Assembly (NCBI RefSeq): GCF_028283785.1
Contig: NZ_JAPWKB010000019.1
Location: forward strand, 1,012,001-1,076,000
Length of the DNA stretch: 64,000 nucleotides
Reading direction: 5' to 3'
Source of the DNA: Paraburkholderia sp.
Lineage (GTDB): Bacteria; Pseudomonadota; Gammaproteobacteria; Burkholderiales; Burkholderiaceae
Shown: piece by piece, positions 52,354 through 60,150 of the stretch
How positions within the stretch are numbered: the stretch's first letter is position 1
How the letters are laid out: each line of letters starts with the position of its first letter
Program-made: the position numbers and the translations under genes
The notes under the pieces: generated by a model
Told to the model about the DNA's origin: nothing
What the model saw: the letters and a program-made list of their open reading frames with translations, nothing else
Databases searched by the model: none

Positions 52354-53106
52354 ATGGCAGTTACCATGCGCCAAATGCTGGAAGCCGGTGTCCACTTCGG
52401 TCACCAAACGCGCTTCTGGAACCCGAAGATGGCCCCCTTCATCTTCGGTCATCGCAACAAGATTCACATTATCAACCTCGAAAAGACGCTGCCGATGTAC
52501 AACGACGCACTGAAGTACGTGCGTCAGCTGGCAGCCAATCGCGGCACGATTCTGTTCGTCGGTACGAAGCGTCAATCGCGTGACACGATCGCTGAAGAAG
52601 CGGCGCGCGCAGGTATGCCGTACGTCAACGCACGCTGGCTCGGCGGCATGCTGACCAACTTCAAGACGCTGAAGGTATCGATCAAGCGCCTGAAGGACAT
52701 GGAAGCAGCAGTTGAGTCGGGCGAAACCGAACGCATGAGCAAGAAGGAAGCGCTGCTGTTCGAACGCGAAATCGCCAAGCTGCAAAAGTCGATCGGCGGC
52801 GTGAAGGACATGGGCGGCATTCCTGACGCGATTTTCGTCGTCGACGTCGGTTACCACAAGATTGCTGTCACCGAAGCGAACAAGCTCGGCGTGCCGGTTA
52901 TCGCCGTGGTCGACACGAACCACTCGCCGGAAGGCATCGACTACGTCATCCCGGGTAACGACGACGCGAGCAAGGCTGTCGCGCTGTACACCCAAGGCGT
53001 GGCCGACGCGATCCTGGAAGGCCGTGCGAACGCAGTGAACGAAGTGGTTGTTGCTGCTCGCGGCGGTGACGGCGACGAGTTCGTCGAGGTCAACGCGGAA
53101 GCGTAA
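52354..53106 (+). CDS. rpsB: 30S ribosomal protein uS2
   Basis: Small-subunit ribosomal protein of 250 aa. The S2 signatures are clear: MRQMLEAGVHFGHQTRFWNP, IHIINLEKTLPMYNDAL, and the second signature PDAIFVVDVGYHKIAVTEAN. The ribosome site GCGGAGAA lies 8 bases before the ATG. Codon use is strongly biased toward preferred codons, as expected for a highly expressed gene. It is followed by an intrinsic terminator, then tsf, so tsf transcription probably depends on partial read-through. Confidence 0.99.
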   Translation: MAVTMRQMLEAGVHFGHQTRFWNPKMAPFIFGHRNKIHIINLEKTLPMYNDALKYVRQLAANRGTILFVGTKRQSRDTIAEEAARAGMPYVNARWLGGMLTNFKTLKVSIKRLKDMEAAVESGETERMSKKEALLFEREIAKLQKSIGGVKDMGGIPDAIFVVDVGYHKIAVTEANKLGVPVIAVVDTNHSPEGIDYVIPGNDDASKAVALYTQGVADAILEGRANAVNEVVVAARGGDGDEFVEVNAEA

Positions 53107-53124
53107 AGCTGCCCCGTGTCCGGC

Positions 53125-53158
53125 AAAAAAGGGGGCTTTCTACAGGCCCCCTTTTTTT
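53125..53158 (+). terminator. Terminator/attenuator between rpsB and tsf
   Basis: GGGGGC (53131-53136) pairs with GCCCCC (53146-53151), flanked by A6 and T7 that extend the stem, leaving a 9-base loop. It lies 20 bases after the rpsB stop and could tune the ratio of S2 to EF-Ts. Confidence 0.85.
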
Positions 53159-53282
53159 AAGTCGCGGCACTTTGCTGTTTAGCGGGTAGGGCGGGTAAAA
53201 ATACTCGCTGCAGCGGAAACGAATTCTTGTCGCCGGCATCGAATGCGGGCGACGTGTGAAAGACAGACCCAAGGAGCGAATG

Positions 53283-54164
53283 ATGGCGGCAATTACCGCA
53301 AGCATGGTTGCAGAACTGCGCGGCAAGACCGATGCGCCGATGATGGAATGCAAGAAGGCGCTGACGGAAGCCGACGGCGATATGGCGCGCGCTGAAGAGC
53401 TGCTGCGCGTGAAGCTGGGCAACAAGGCCAGCAAGGCAGCATCGCGCGTGACGGCTGAAGGCGTGATCGCATCGTTTATCGGCAGCAACGCCGGCGCGAT
53501 CGTCGAACTGAACTGCGAAACCGACTTCGTTTCGAAGAACGACGACTTCCTCGCATTCTCGAACAAGATCGCTGAACTGGTCGCTACGCAAAACCCGGCT
53601 GACGTCGCTGCGCTGTCGGCACTGCCGTTCGAAGGCTCGACCGTCGACGCGGTCCGTCTCGCACTGGTCGGCAAGATCGGTGAAAACCTGTCGATCCGCC
53701 GTTTCGTGCGTTTCGAAACGTCGAACAAGCTGGCAGCGTACCTGCACGGCACGCGTATCGGCGTGCTGGTCGAGTACACCGGCGCGGACGAGCAGGTCGG
53801 CAAGGACGTGGCGATGCACATCGCTGCAATGAAGCCGGTTTCGCTGTCGGCTGACGAAGTCCCGGCAGATCTGATCGCCAAGGAACGCAGCATCGCTGAA
53901 CAGAAGGCTGCTGAATCGGGCAAGCCGGCTGAAATCGTCGCCAAGATGGTCGACGGCAGCGTGCAGAAGTACCTGAAGGAAGTGTCGCTGCTGAACCAGA
54001 CGTTCGTTAAGAACGACAAGCAGACGATCGAACAGATGCTGAAGGCAGCAAGCTCGAGCGTGCAGAAGTTCGCGCTGTTCGTGGTCGGCGAAGGCATCGA
54101 GAAGAAGCAGGACGACTTCGCAGCTGAAGTGGCCGCGCAAGTGGCTGCTGCAAAGCAGCAATAA
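53283..54164 (+). CDS. tsf: Translation elongation factor Ts
   Basis: Guanine-nucleotide exchange factor for EF-Tu, 293 aa. The two family signatures are visible: the N-terminal LRGKTDAPMMECKKALTEAD and the core ELNCETDFVSKNDDF. Tandem ATGs occur at 53280 and 53283; AAGGAG at 53271-53276 gives good spacing to the second, so I use MAAITASMV. Slightly longer than E. coli EF-Ts (283 aa). High use of preferred codons. A 234-base spacer to pyrH contains an 8-bp inverted repeat. Confidence 0.98.
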   Translation: MAAITASMVAELRGKTDAPMMECKKALTEADGDMARAEELLRVKLGNKASKAASRVTAEGVIASFIGSNAGAIVELNCETDFVSKNDDFLAFSNKIAELVATQNPADVAALSALPFEGSTVDAVRLALVGKIGENLSIRRFVRFETSNKLAAYLHGTRIGVLVEYTGADEQVGKDVAMHIAAMKPVSLSADEVPADLIAKERSIAEQKAAESGKPAEIVAKMVDGSVQKYLKEVSLLNQTFVKNDKQTIEQMLKAASSSVQKFALFVVGEGIEKKQDDFAAEVAAQVAAAKQQ

Positions 54165-54194
54165 GCGGTACCGCAGTACAGTAGCAAGTTTGAC

Positions 54195-54221
54195 CCGCGG
54201 CGCAGCAAGACTTCGCCGCGG
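54195..54221. repeat. 8-bp inverted repeat in the tsf-pyrH spacer
   Basis: CCGCGGCG (54195-54202) and CGCCGCGG (54214-54221) around an 11-base loop, about 30 bases after the tsf stop. No T-run follows, so it may be a processing or pause site rather than an intrinsic terminator. Confidence 0.45.
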
Positions 54222-54398
54222 TCGGCAGCGCCGCAAGGTCGCGCGCGGATCGATCTCCGTGTCGCGGCCGCCTGGCGCGGTCCGGGCCAAACCGTGAGCG
54301 TTTTGTCCGGCCGTGAATTTGGCGGCGCTTGCCCGAATCAGCATTTCACCCCTACAGTTCCACGTTGTTGCCCTAATCTGCGCGATCCGGATACCTCT

Positions 54399-55112
54399 AT
54401 GCCCACTGCCTACAAACGCGTCCTGCTTAAACTCTCCGGCGAAGCCCTGATGGGCGATGATGCCTTCGGCATCAATCGCGCGACGATCGAAAGAATGGTT
54501 GCGGACGTGGCCGAAGTGGTCCGAATGGGCACGCAACTGGCCGTCGTGATCGGTGGCGGCAATATTTTCCGCGGCGTCGCGGGCGGTGCGGCCGGTATGG
54601 ACCGCGCCACGGCCGACTACATGGGTATGCTCGCCACGATGATGAACGCGCTCGCGCTGCAGGATGCGATGCGCCACGCGGGCATCGAAGCGCGCGTGCA
54701 ATCGGCGCTGCGCATGGATCAGGTCGTGGAGCCCTACATTCGCCCCCGCGCGATCCGCCAGCTCGAAGAAGGCCGGGTCGTGATTTTCGCAGCCGGTACC
54801 GGCAACCCGTTCTTCACGACGGATACGGCCGCTGCACTGCGCGGCTCGGAAATCGGCGCGGAAGTCGTGCTGAAAGCGACCAAGGTCGACGGCGTGTATT
54901 CGGCTGACCCGAAGAAAGATCCGACGGCGACGCGCTACACCACGATCAGCTTCGACGAAGCGATTGGACGCAATCTTCAGGTGATGGACGCGACGGCTTT
55001 TGCGCTGTGCCGCGACCAGAAACTGCCGATCCGCGTTTTTTCGATCGTCAAGCCCGGTGCGCTCAAACGAATCGTGCAAGGCGAGGACGAAGGCACGCTC
55101 GTCCACGTGTAA
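54399..55112 (+). CDS. pyrH: UMP kinase
   Basis: Hexameric amino-acid-kinase-fold enzyme of 237 aa that phosphorylates UMP to UDP. Key segments are VLLKLSGEALMG near the N-terminus, VVIGGGNIFRG, AGTGNPFFTTDTAA and KATKVDGVYSADPKKDPTA. Normal length. ATG at 54399 (MPTAYKRV); open frame continues upstream to 54294 without similarity. Standard position between tsf and frr. Confidence 0.97.
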   Translation: MPTAYKRVLLKLSGEALMGDDAFGINRATIERMVADVAEVVRMGTQLAVVIGGGNIFRGVAGGAAGMDRATADYMGMLATMMNALALQDAMRHAGIEARVQSALRMDQVVEPYIRPRAIRQLEEGRVVIFAAGTGNPFFTTDTAAALRGSEIGAEVVLKATKVDGVYSADPKKDPTATRYTTISFDEAIGRNLQVMDATAFALCRDQKLPIRVFSIVKPGALKRIVQGEDEGTLVHV

Positions 55113-55212
55113 ACTCTCGTTCACATAACGTGGGCTTTGACGCGAGCCCTGGCCGCCGCCCGCACTGCGCGCAGGCCGGCTCGCACCGTTTTGAAGGTTC
55201 GGAGGTTTAAAA

Positions 55213-55773
55213 ATGTCTGTGGCTGATATCAGAAAGAGCGTCGATCAAAAAATGCAGCGCTCGATCGAAGCGTTCAAGACGGATCTGTCGAAGATCCGTA
55301 CGGGCCGTGCCCACACGGGCCTGCTCGACCACGTCCAGGTCGATTACTACGGTTCGCCGGTACCGATCTCCCAGGTCGCGAACATGACGCTGATCGATGC
55401 ACGCACGATCGGTGTGCAGCCGTGGGAAAAGAAGATGGTGCCGGTCGTCGAAAAGGCGATCCGCGACTCCGATCTCGGCCTGAACCCGGCTACCCAGGGC
55501 GATGTGATCCGCGTCCCGATGCCCGCGTTGACCGAAGAACGCCGCCGCGAGCTGACCAAAGTGGCCAGGGGCGAAGCCGAGTCGGCCAAGATCGCGGTCC
55601 GCAATTTGCGCCGTGATGCGAACGAGCAACTGAAAAAGCTCGTCAAGGACAAGGAAATCTCGGAAGACGACGAGCGTCGCGCCGTGGATGACGTCCAGAA
55701 GCTGACGGACAAGTTCGTGACCGAAATCGACAAGATGGTCACGACCAAAGAAGCCGAGATCATGACGGTCTGA
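55213..55773 (+). CDS. frr: Ribosome recycling factor
   Basis: Splits the post-termination ribosome with EF-G. The 186-aa protein matches across its length: the N-terminal helix MQRSIEAFKTDLSKIRTGRA, domain II PISQVANMTLIDARTIGVQP, and the C-terminal NEQLKKLVKDKEISEDDERR. A good ribosome site (GGAGG, 8 bases before the ATG) is present. Full length, standard context 100 bases after pyrH. Confidence 0.98.
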   Translation: MSVADIRKSVDQKMQRSIEAFKTDLSKIRTGRAHTGLLDHVQVDYYGSPVPISQVANMTLIDARTIGVQPWEKKMVPVVEKAIRDSDLGLNPATQGDVIRVPMPALTEERRRELTKVARGEAESAKIAVRNLRRDANEQLKKLVKDKEISEDDERRAVDDVQKLTDKFVTEIDKMVTTKEAEIMTV

Positions 55774-55834
55774 GGCCGTCCGGCTTCCGTCTTTCTGTTC
55801 TCACTTCTTTTTGGCAGCTATTGTCCCGACGGCC

Positions 55835-56617
55835 ATGACCTATACCAGCTCAACCGTTCGCGTGCCTGATGTCGCGGCGGTGCCGCGTCATATCGCGATC
55901 ATCATGGACGGCAACGGCCGTTGGGCAACGCAACGCCGGCTGCCGCGCGTAGCGGGTCACACGCGCGGCGTCGACGCGGTGCGTGCGGCCGTCGAATCCT
56001 GCGCGCGACGCGGCGTCGAATATCTGACGCTGTTCGCGTTCAGCTCCGAAAACTGGCGTCGTCCGAACGAAGAAGTGTCGTTCCTGATGCGCCTGTTCGT
56101 CACCGCGCTGGAGCGCGAAATCGGCAAGCTGCACGCCAATGGCATCCGCCTGCGCGTGGTCGGCGACGTGTCGATGTTCAATACGCGCATTCAAGACCTG
56201 ATTCGCCGCGCCGAAACCAAAACGGCACGCAACACCCGCCTGACGCTGACCATCGCCGCCAATTACGGCGGGCGCTGGGACATCATGCAGGCCGCGCAAA
56301 AGCTCGCTGAGCAAGCCGCGCAAACCGGCCAGGCCGAAGAAATCACCGAAGAATCCTTCGCCGACCATCTGGCTATGGCTTACGCGCCGGAACCGGACCT
56401 GTTTATCCGCACCGGCGGCGAGCAGCGCATCAGTAACTTCCTGCTGTGGCAACTCGCTTACACCGAGTTCTATTTCACCGACGTCTTCTGGCCCGACTTC
56501 GATGCCGACGCGCTCGGTCATGCCATCGCCTCTTACACAGAGCGTGAGCGCCGTTTTGGCCGCACCAGCGCTCAGCTCGAACCGCAATCGCAAAACGTCG
56601 ATTCGCTTCCATGCTAA
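55835..56617 (+). CDS. uppS: Undecaprenyl diphosphate synthase (isoprenyl transferase)
   Basis: Cis-prenyltransferase of 260 aa that makes the C55 lipid carrier for peptidoglycan and LPS sugars. MDGNGRW (residues 24-30, with catalytic Asp25) and the C-terminal signatures PDLFIRTGGEQRISNFLLWQ (exactly 20 residues) and SSENW are present. I use the ATG at 55835; a TTG eight codons upstream is possible but weaker. The stop codon overlaps cdsA by 7 bases. Confidence 0.96.
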   Translation: MTYTSSTVRVPDVAAVPRHIAIIMDGNGRWATQRRLPRVAGHTRGVDAVRAAVESCARRGVEYLTLFAFSSENWRRPNEEVSFLMRLFVTALEREIGKLHANGIRLRVVGDVSMFNTRIQDLIRRAETKTARNTRLTLTIAANYGGRWDIMQAAQKLAEQAAQTGQAEEITEESFADHLAMAYAPEPDLFIRTGGEQRISNFLLWQLAYTEFYFTDVFWPDFDADALGHAIASYTERERRFGRTSAQLEPQSQNVDSLPC

Positions 56618-57438
56618 AAACCCGTGTTATCACGGCGATCATTCTGTTGGCCGTGTTCTTGCCGGTCACGCTGTTCGCGCCGATCGGCGCATTCGGCGCA
56701 CTGATCGCCTTCGTCGTCGTATTCGCTGCGTGGGAATGGGCGCGTCTGCTGAAGTTGAGCGGCGCGGGTCCCGTCGTCTATGCGCTGGTCGCGGCTGTCG
56801 CGCTGGTCGCAAGCACGCGGCTCGGCATCGGCCTGACGCCGGCGTTGCCGTTTTTCGAAGCGTCGTCGATCTTCTGGATTCTGGTCGGGCCGTTCGTACT
56901 GCGTCGCAAGCCTGTGCTCGCGCAAGGTGCATGGCGCATGTTCCTGCTGATCGCCGGGATTATCCTGTTCGTGGCCTGCTGGCACGCGCTGGTGGCGGCC
57001 CGGATGACCGGCGTGCCGTTCGTGCTGTCCCTGCTGCTAGTGGTGTGGCTGGCCGATATCGGCGCATACTTCGCCGGTAAGGCGTTCGGGCGCAACAAGC
57101 TTGCGCCGTCTATCAGTCCCGGCAAGACCTGGGAAGGCGCGCTGGGCGGCTGGCTGATCGTCATGATTGTAGGTGGAACGGCTGCGTTTCTGCATACGTT
57201 CGAGCCAACCCTGTATTCTGCGCTGCTGGAGCGCCTCGGCGCGTTCCGCGCGCTGGTTGCGCTGACGTTGCTGGTGGTTTTCAGCGTCGTCGGCGATCTG
57301 TTCGAGTCGATGATGAAACGTCAGGCCGGGGTGAAAGATTCCAGCGGTCTGTTGCCGGGGCATGGCGGTGTCCTCGATCGCATCGACGCATTGTTGCCCG
57401 TGTTGCCGCTAGCCATGCTAGTGCTGCAACTCGGCTAG
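56611..57438 (+). CDS. cdsA: Phosphatidate cytidylyltransferase
   Basis: Inner-membrane enzyme that converts phosphatidic acid to CDP-diacylglycerol, the precursor of all phospholipids. The 275-aa protein has about eight hydrophobic segments and the family signature KDSSGLLPGHGGVLDRID near the C-terminus, with SPGKTWEGALGG before it. It overlaps uppS by 7 bases and precedes dxr by 10, so the genes are one transcription unit. Confidence 0.97.
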   Translation: MLKTRVITAIILLAVFLPVTLFAPIGAFGALIAFVVVFAAWEWARLLKLSGAGPVVYALVAAVALVASTRLGIGLTPALPFFEASSIFWILVGPFVLRRKPVLAQGAWRMFLLIAGIILFVACWHALVAARMTGVPFVLSLLLVVWLADIGAYFAGKAFGRNKLAPSISPGKTWEGALGGWLIVMIVGGTAAFLHTFEPTLYSALLERLGAFRALVALTLLVVFSVVGDLFESMMKRQAGVKDSSGLLPGHGGVLDRIDALLPVLPLAMLVLQLG

Positions 57439-57448
57439 AGAAAGAGAT

Positions 57449-58654
57449 ATGCAAAAACGTCTGACACTGCTCGGTTCCACGGGCTCGATTGGAGACAGCA
57501 CGCTCGACGTCGTCGCGCGTCATCCGGAACGCTTTTCGGTCTACGCGCTCACCGCGCATCGCAATGGCGACAAGCTCGTCGAGCAATGCCTGCGCTTCAA
57601 GCCCGAAGTCGCCGTCGTCGGCGATGCCGACACCGCGGCGAAGGTCGCGGCGCGACTGCGCGAAGCGGGCAGCACCACTGAAGTCACCTACGGCCCGCAA
57701 TCGCTAGTCGACGTGTCGGAAAACGACGCGTGCGACACCGTGGTCGCGGCGATTGTCGGCGCGGCGGGTCTCGCGCCCAGCCTCGCGGCCGCACGTGCCG
57801 GCAAGCGCATCCTGCTCGCCAACAAGGAAGCGCTGGTGATGTCCGGCGCGATCTTTATGGACGCGGTGCGCGACAACGGCGCGGTCTTGTTGCCGGTGGA
57901 CAGCGAACACAACGCCATCTTCCAATGTCTGCCGCGCGAAGCCGCGCTGCACGGTGGCGTATCGAAAATCATCCTGACTGCGTCGGGCGGCCCGTTCCGC
58001 ATGCGCGAACCGTCGACGCTCGCGAACGTCACGCCGGAAGAAGCGTGCAAGCACCCGAACTGGGTGATGGGCCGCAAGATCTCGGTCGATTCCGCGACGA
58101 TGATGAACAAGGGTCTCGAAGTCATCGAGGCGCACTGGCTGTTCAGTCTGCCGGGCGAACGGATCGAAGTGCTGATTCATCCGCAAAGTGTGATTCATTC
58201 GCTGGTGTCGTACGCGGACGGTTCGGTGCTCGCGCAACTCGGCAACCCCGACATGCGTACGCCGATCGCGCACGCGCTCGCGTTTCCCGAGCGTGTCGAT
58301 TCCGGCGTCGCGCAACTCGATCTAGCCGAGATCGCGTCGCTGTCGTTCGAAAAGCCCAATTACACGCGGTTCCCGTGTCTCGCGCTCGCCATGAAGGCGC
58401 TGGCCGAAGGCGGCCTCGCCAGCGCAGCGCTGAATGCAGCTAACGAAGTCGCCGTCGATGCGTTCCTGTCGCGCAAGATCGGTTTCATGGCCATCGCCGA
58501 AGTCGTGGATTCCGTGCTGAACGCATTGCCGAACGGTAGTGCGCACGCGCTGGAAGACGTGATTGGCGCCGACGCCGCCGCGCGTCGCGCCGCGACCGAC
58601 ATCATCGAGCGTCTGCCGGTAGACGCTCGTCGCCCGGAACGCGCCATCCAGTGA
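57449..58654 (+). CDS. dxr: 1-deoxy-D-xylulose 5-phosphate reductoisomerase
   Basis: Second step of the MEP isoprenoid pathway (DXP to MEP, NADPH-dependent), 401 aa. The nucleotide motif LLGSTGSIGDSTLDV is at the N-terminus; metal and substrate residues lie in PVDSEHNAIFQ, TASGGPFR and MMNKGLEVIEAHWLF. Full length. It supplies isoprenyl units to UppS two genes upstream, a logical operon partner. RseP follows after 7 bases. Confidence 0.97.
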   Translation: MQKRLTLLGSTGSIGDSTLDVVARHPERFSVYALTAHRNGDKLVEQCLRFKPEVAVVGDADTAAKVAARLREAGSTTEVTYGPQSLVDVSENDACDTVVAAIVGAAGLAPSLAAARAGKRILLANKEALVMSGAIFMDAVRDNGAVLLPVDSEHNAIFQCLPREAALHGGVSKIILTASGGPFRMREPSTLANVTPEEACKHPNWVMGRKISVDSATMMNKGLEVIEAHWLFSLPGERIEVLIHPQSVIHSLVSYADGSVLAQLGNPDMRTPIAHALAFPERVDSGVAQLDLAEIASLSFEKPNYTRFPCLALAMKALAEGGLASAALNAANEVAVDAFLSRKIGFMAIAEVVDSVLNALPNGSAHALEDVIGADAAARRAATDIIERLPVDARRPERAIQ

Positions 58655-58661
58655 GGCGCAC

Positions 58662-60083
58662 ATGAATCTGCTGATCGAAATCGTTGCCTTCGCCGTCGCG
58701 ATCGGCGTGCTGGTGGTCGTCCACGAGTACGGCCATTACAGCGTCGCGCGTCTGTGCGGCGTGAAAGTGCTGCGCTTTTCGATTGGCTTCGGCAAACCGC
58801 TGCTGCGCTGGGTCAGCCCGAAAACGGGCACTGAGTGGACGGTCGCGGCATTGCCGCTGGGCGGTTTCGTGAAGATGCTCGACGAGCGCGAAACCGAACG
58901 GCAGATTCCGCCTGAAGATCTGGAGTACGCGTTCAACCGGAAATCGGTTGCACAACGGTTCGCGATCGTCGCGGCCGGACCGGTGGCTAACTTCATTCTC
59001 GCCATCGTGCTGTTCGCGGTGGTGTTCGGCACAGGCGTGTCCGAGCCTGCGGCAATCGTTGCGGCGCCGGCATCGAACACCGCCGCCGCGCGCGCCGGTT
59101 TCGACGGCGGCGAAACCATCGTTGCCGTGCGCGATGCAGATGGCGATAACGCGAGCCAGTCGTCGCCGGTCCGTTCGTGGTCCGACTTGCGCTGGAAGCT
59201 GCTCGGCGCGGCGTTCGACCATAAGCGTCTGGTGTTGAGCGCGAAGGACGGGCGCGGCACGTTCGATTTCCCGCTCGACCTGAGTGGGATCACGGACAAG
59301 GACGTCGACGACGACTTCATGTCGAAGCTGGGCTTCGAGCCGGGCGGCGGCAAGCTGATCGTGGCGGGCGTGCAGCCGGGCAGCGCGGCCGAGCGTGCGG
59401 GTCTGAAGGCCGGCGATCGTCTGCAGGCCGTCGATGGCGCGCCTGCCGACAACGCTACGGCGTTTATCGGCTACATCAAGGCGCACGCCGACAAGCCGGT
59501 CACGCTGCGAATCGAGCGTGGCGCGCCAGCCGATGCGCGTAGCGACACGGCGCAGGCCACGGCCGGCGAGACCAAGGATATTGCGATCGTGCCGCTCGCG
59601 CAGCGCGACGACGCAACCGGGCAGCAGGTCGGCCGGATCGGCGCGGAACTCGCGACGCACGTGCCGTCGATCGACGTCCGTTATGGTCCGGTCGAGAGTG
59701 TCGAACTGGGTGCGCGACGCACGTGGGATCTTTCCGTTTATTCCATCAGAATGTTCGGCCGGATGGTCATCGGCGAGGCTTCTTTAAAGAATCTGTCAGG
59801 CCCAGTAACGATTGCAGACTATGCAGGTAAGAGTGCGCGGCTCGGCCCATCGGCATTCCTGTCGTTTCTGGCGCTGATCAGTATCAGCCTCGGCGTGCTG
59901 AATCTGTTACCGATTCCCGTTTTGGACGGGGGTCATCTGTTATATTATTTGGTTGAAGCTGTAACCGGCAAAGCCGTTTCGGATCGATGGCAGCTTGTGC
60001 TTCAAAGAGCGGGGCTTGTCTGTATCGTCGCACTGTCGGCGATCGCGCTTTTCAACGATCTGGCTCGTTTAATCCATTTTTAA
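58662..60083 (+). CDS. rseP: RIP metalloprotease RseP
   Basis: Inner-membrane site-2 protease of 473 aa that cuts anti-sigma factor RseA to release the envelope stress factor sigma-E, and clears signal peptides. The zinc motif HEYGH (His21, Glu22, His25) lies in the first helix; two PDZ regions follow (the second at GVQPGSAAERAGLKAGDRLQ). The third zinc ligand is in PVLDGGHLLYY near residue 420. Full length. Next to bamA, whose folding state it helps monitor. Confidence 0.96.
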   Translation: MNLLIEIVAFAVAIGVLVVVHEYGHYSVARLCGVKVLRFSIGFGKPLLRWVSPKTGTEWTVAALPLGGFVKMLDERETERQIPPEDLEYAFNRKSVAQRFAIVAAGPVANFILAIVLFAVVFGTGVSEPAAIVAAPASNTAAARAGFDGGETIVAVRDADGDNASQSSPVRSWSDLRWKLLGAAFDHKRLVLSAKDGRGTFDFPLDLSGITDKDVDDDFMSKLGFEPGGGKLIVAGVQPGSAAERAGLKAGDRLQAVDGAPADNATAFIGYIKAHADKPVTLRIERGAPADARSDTAQATAGETKDIAIVPLAQRDDATGQQVGRIGAELATHVPSIDVRYGPVESVELGARRTWDLSVYSIRMFGRMVIGEASLKNLSGPVTIADYAGKSARLGPSAFLSFLALISISLGVLNLLPIPVLDGGHLLYYLVEAVTGKAVSDRWQLVLQRAGLVCIVALSAIALFNDLARLIHF

Positions 60084-60150
60084 ATTGTCCGGCGGCGCTC
60101 ACGATGGCGACCGTCCGGCCTGATGCAGCTATACACACTGGGGAAGCACG

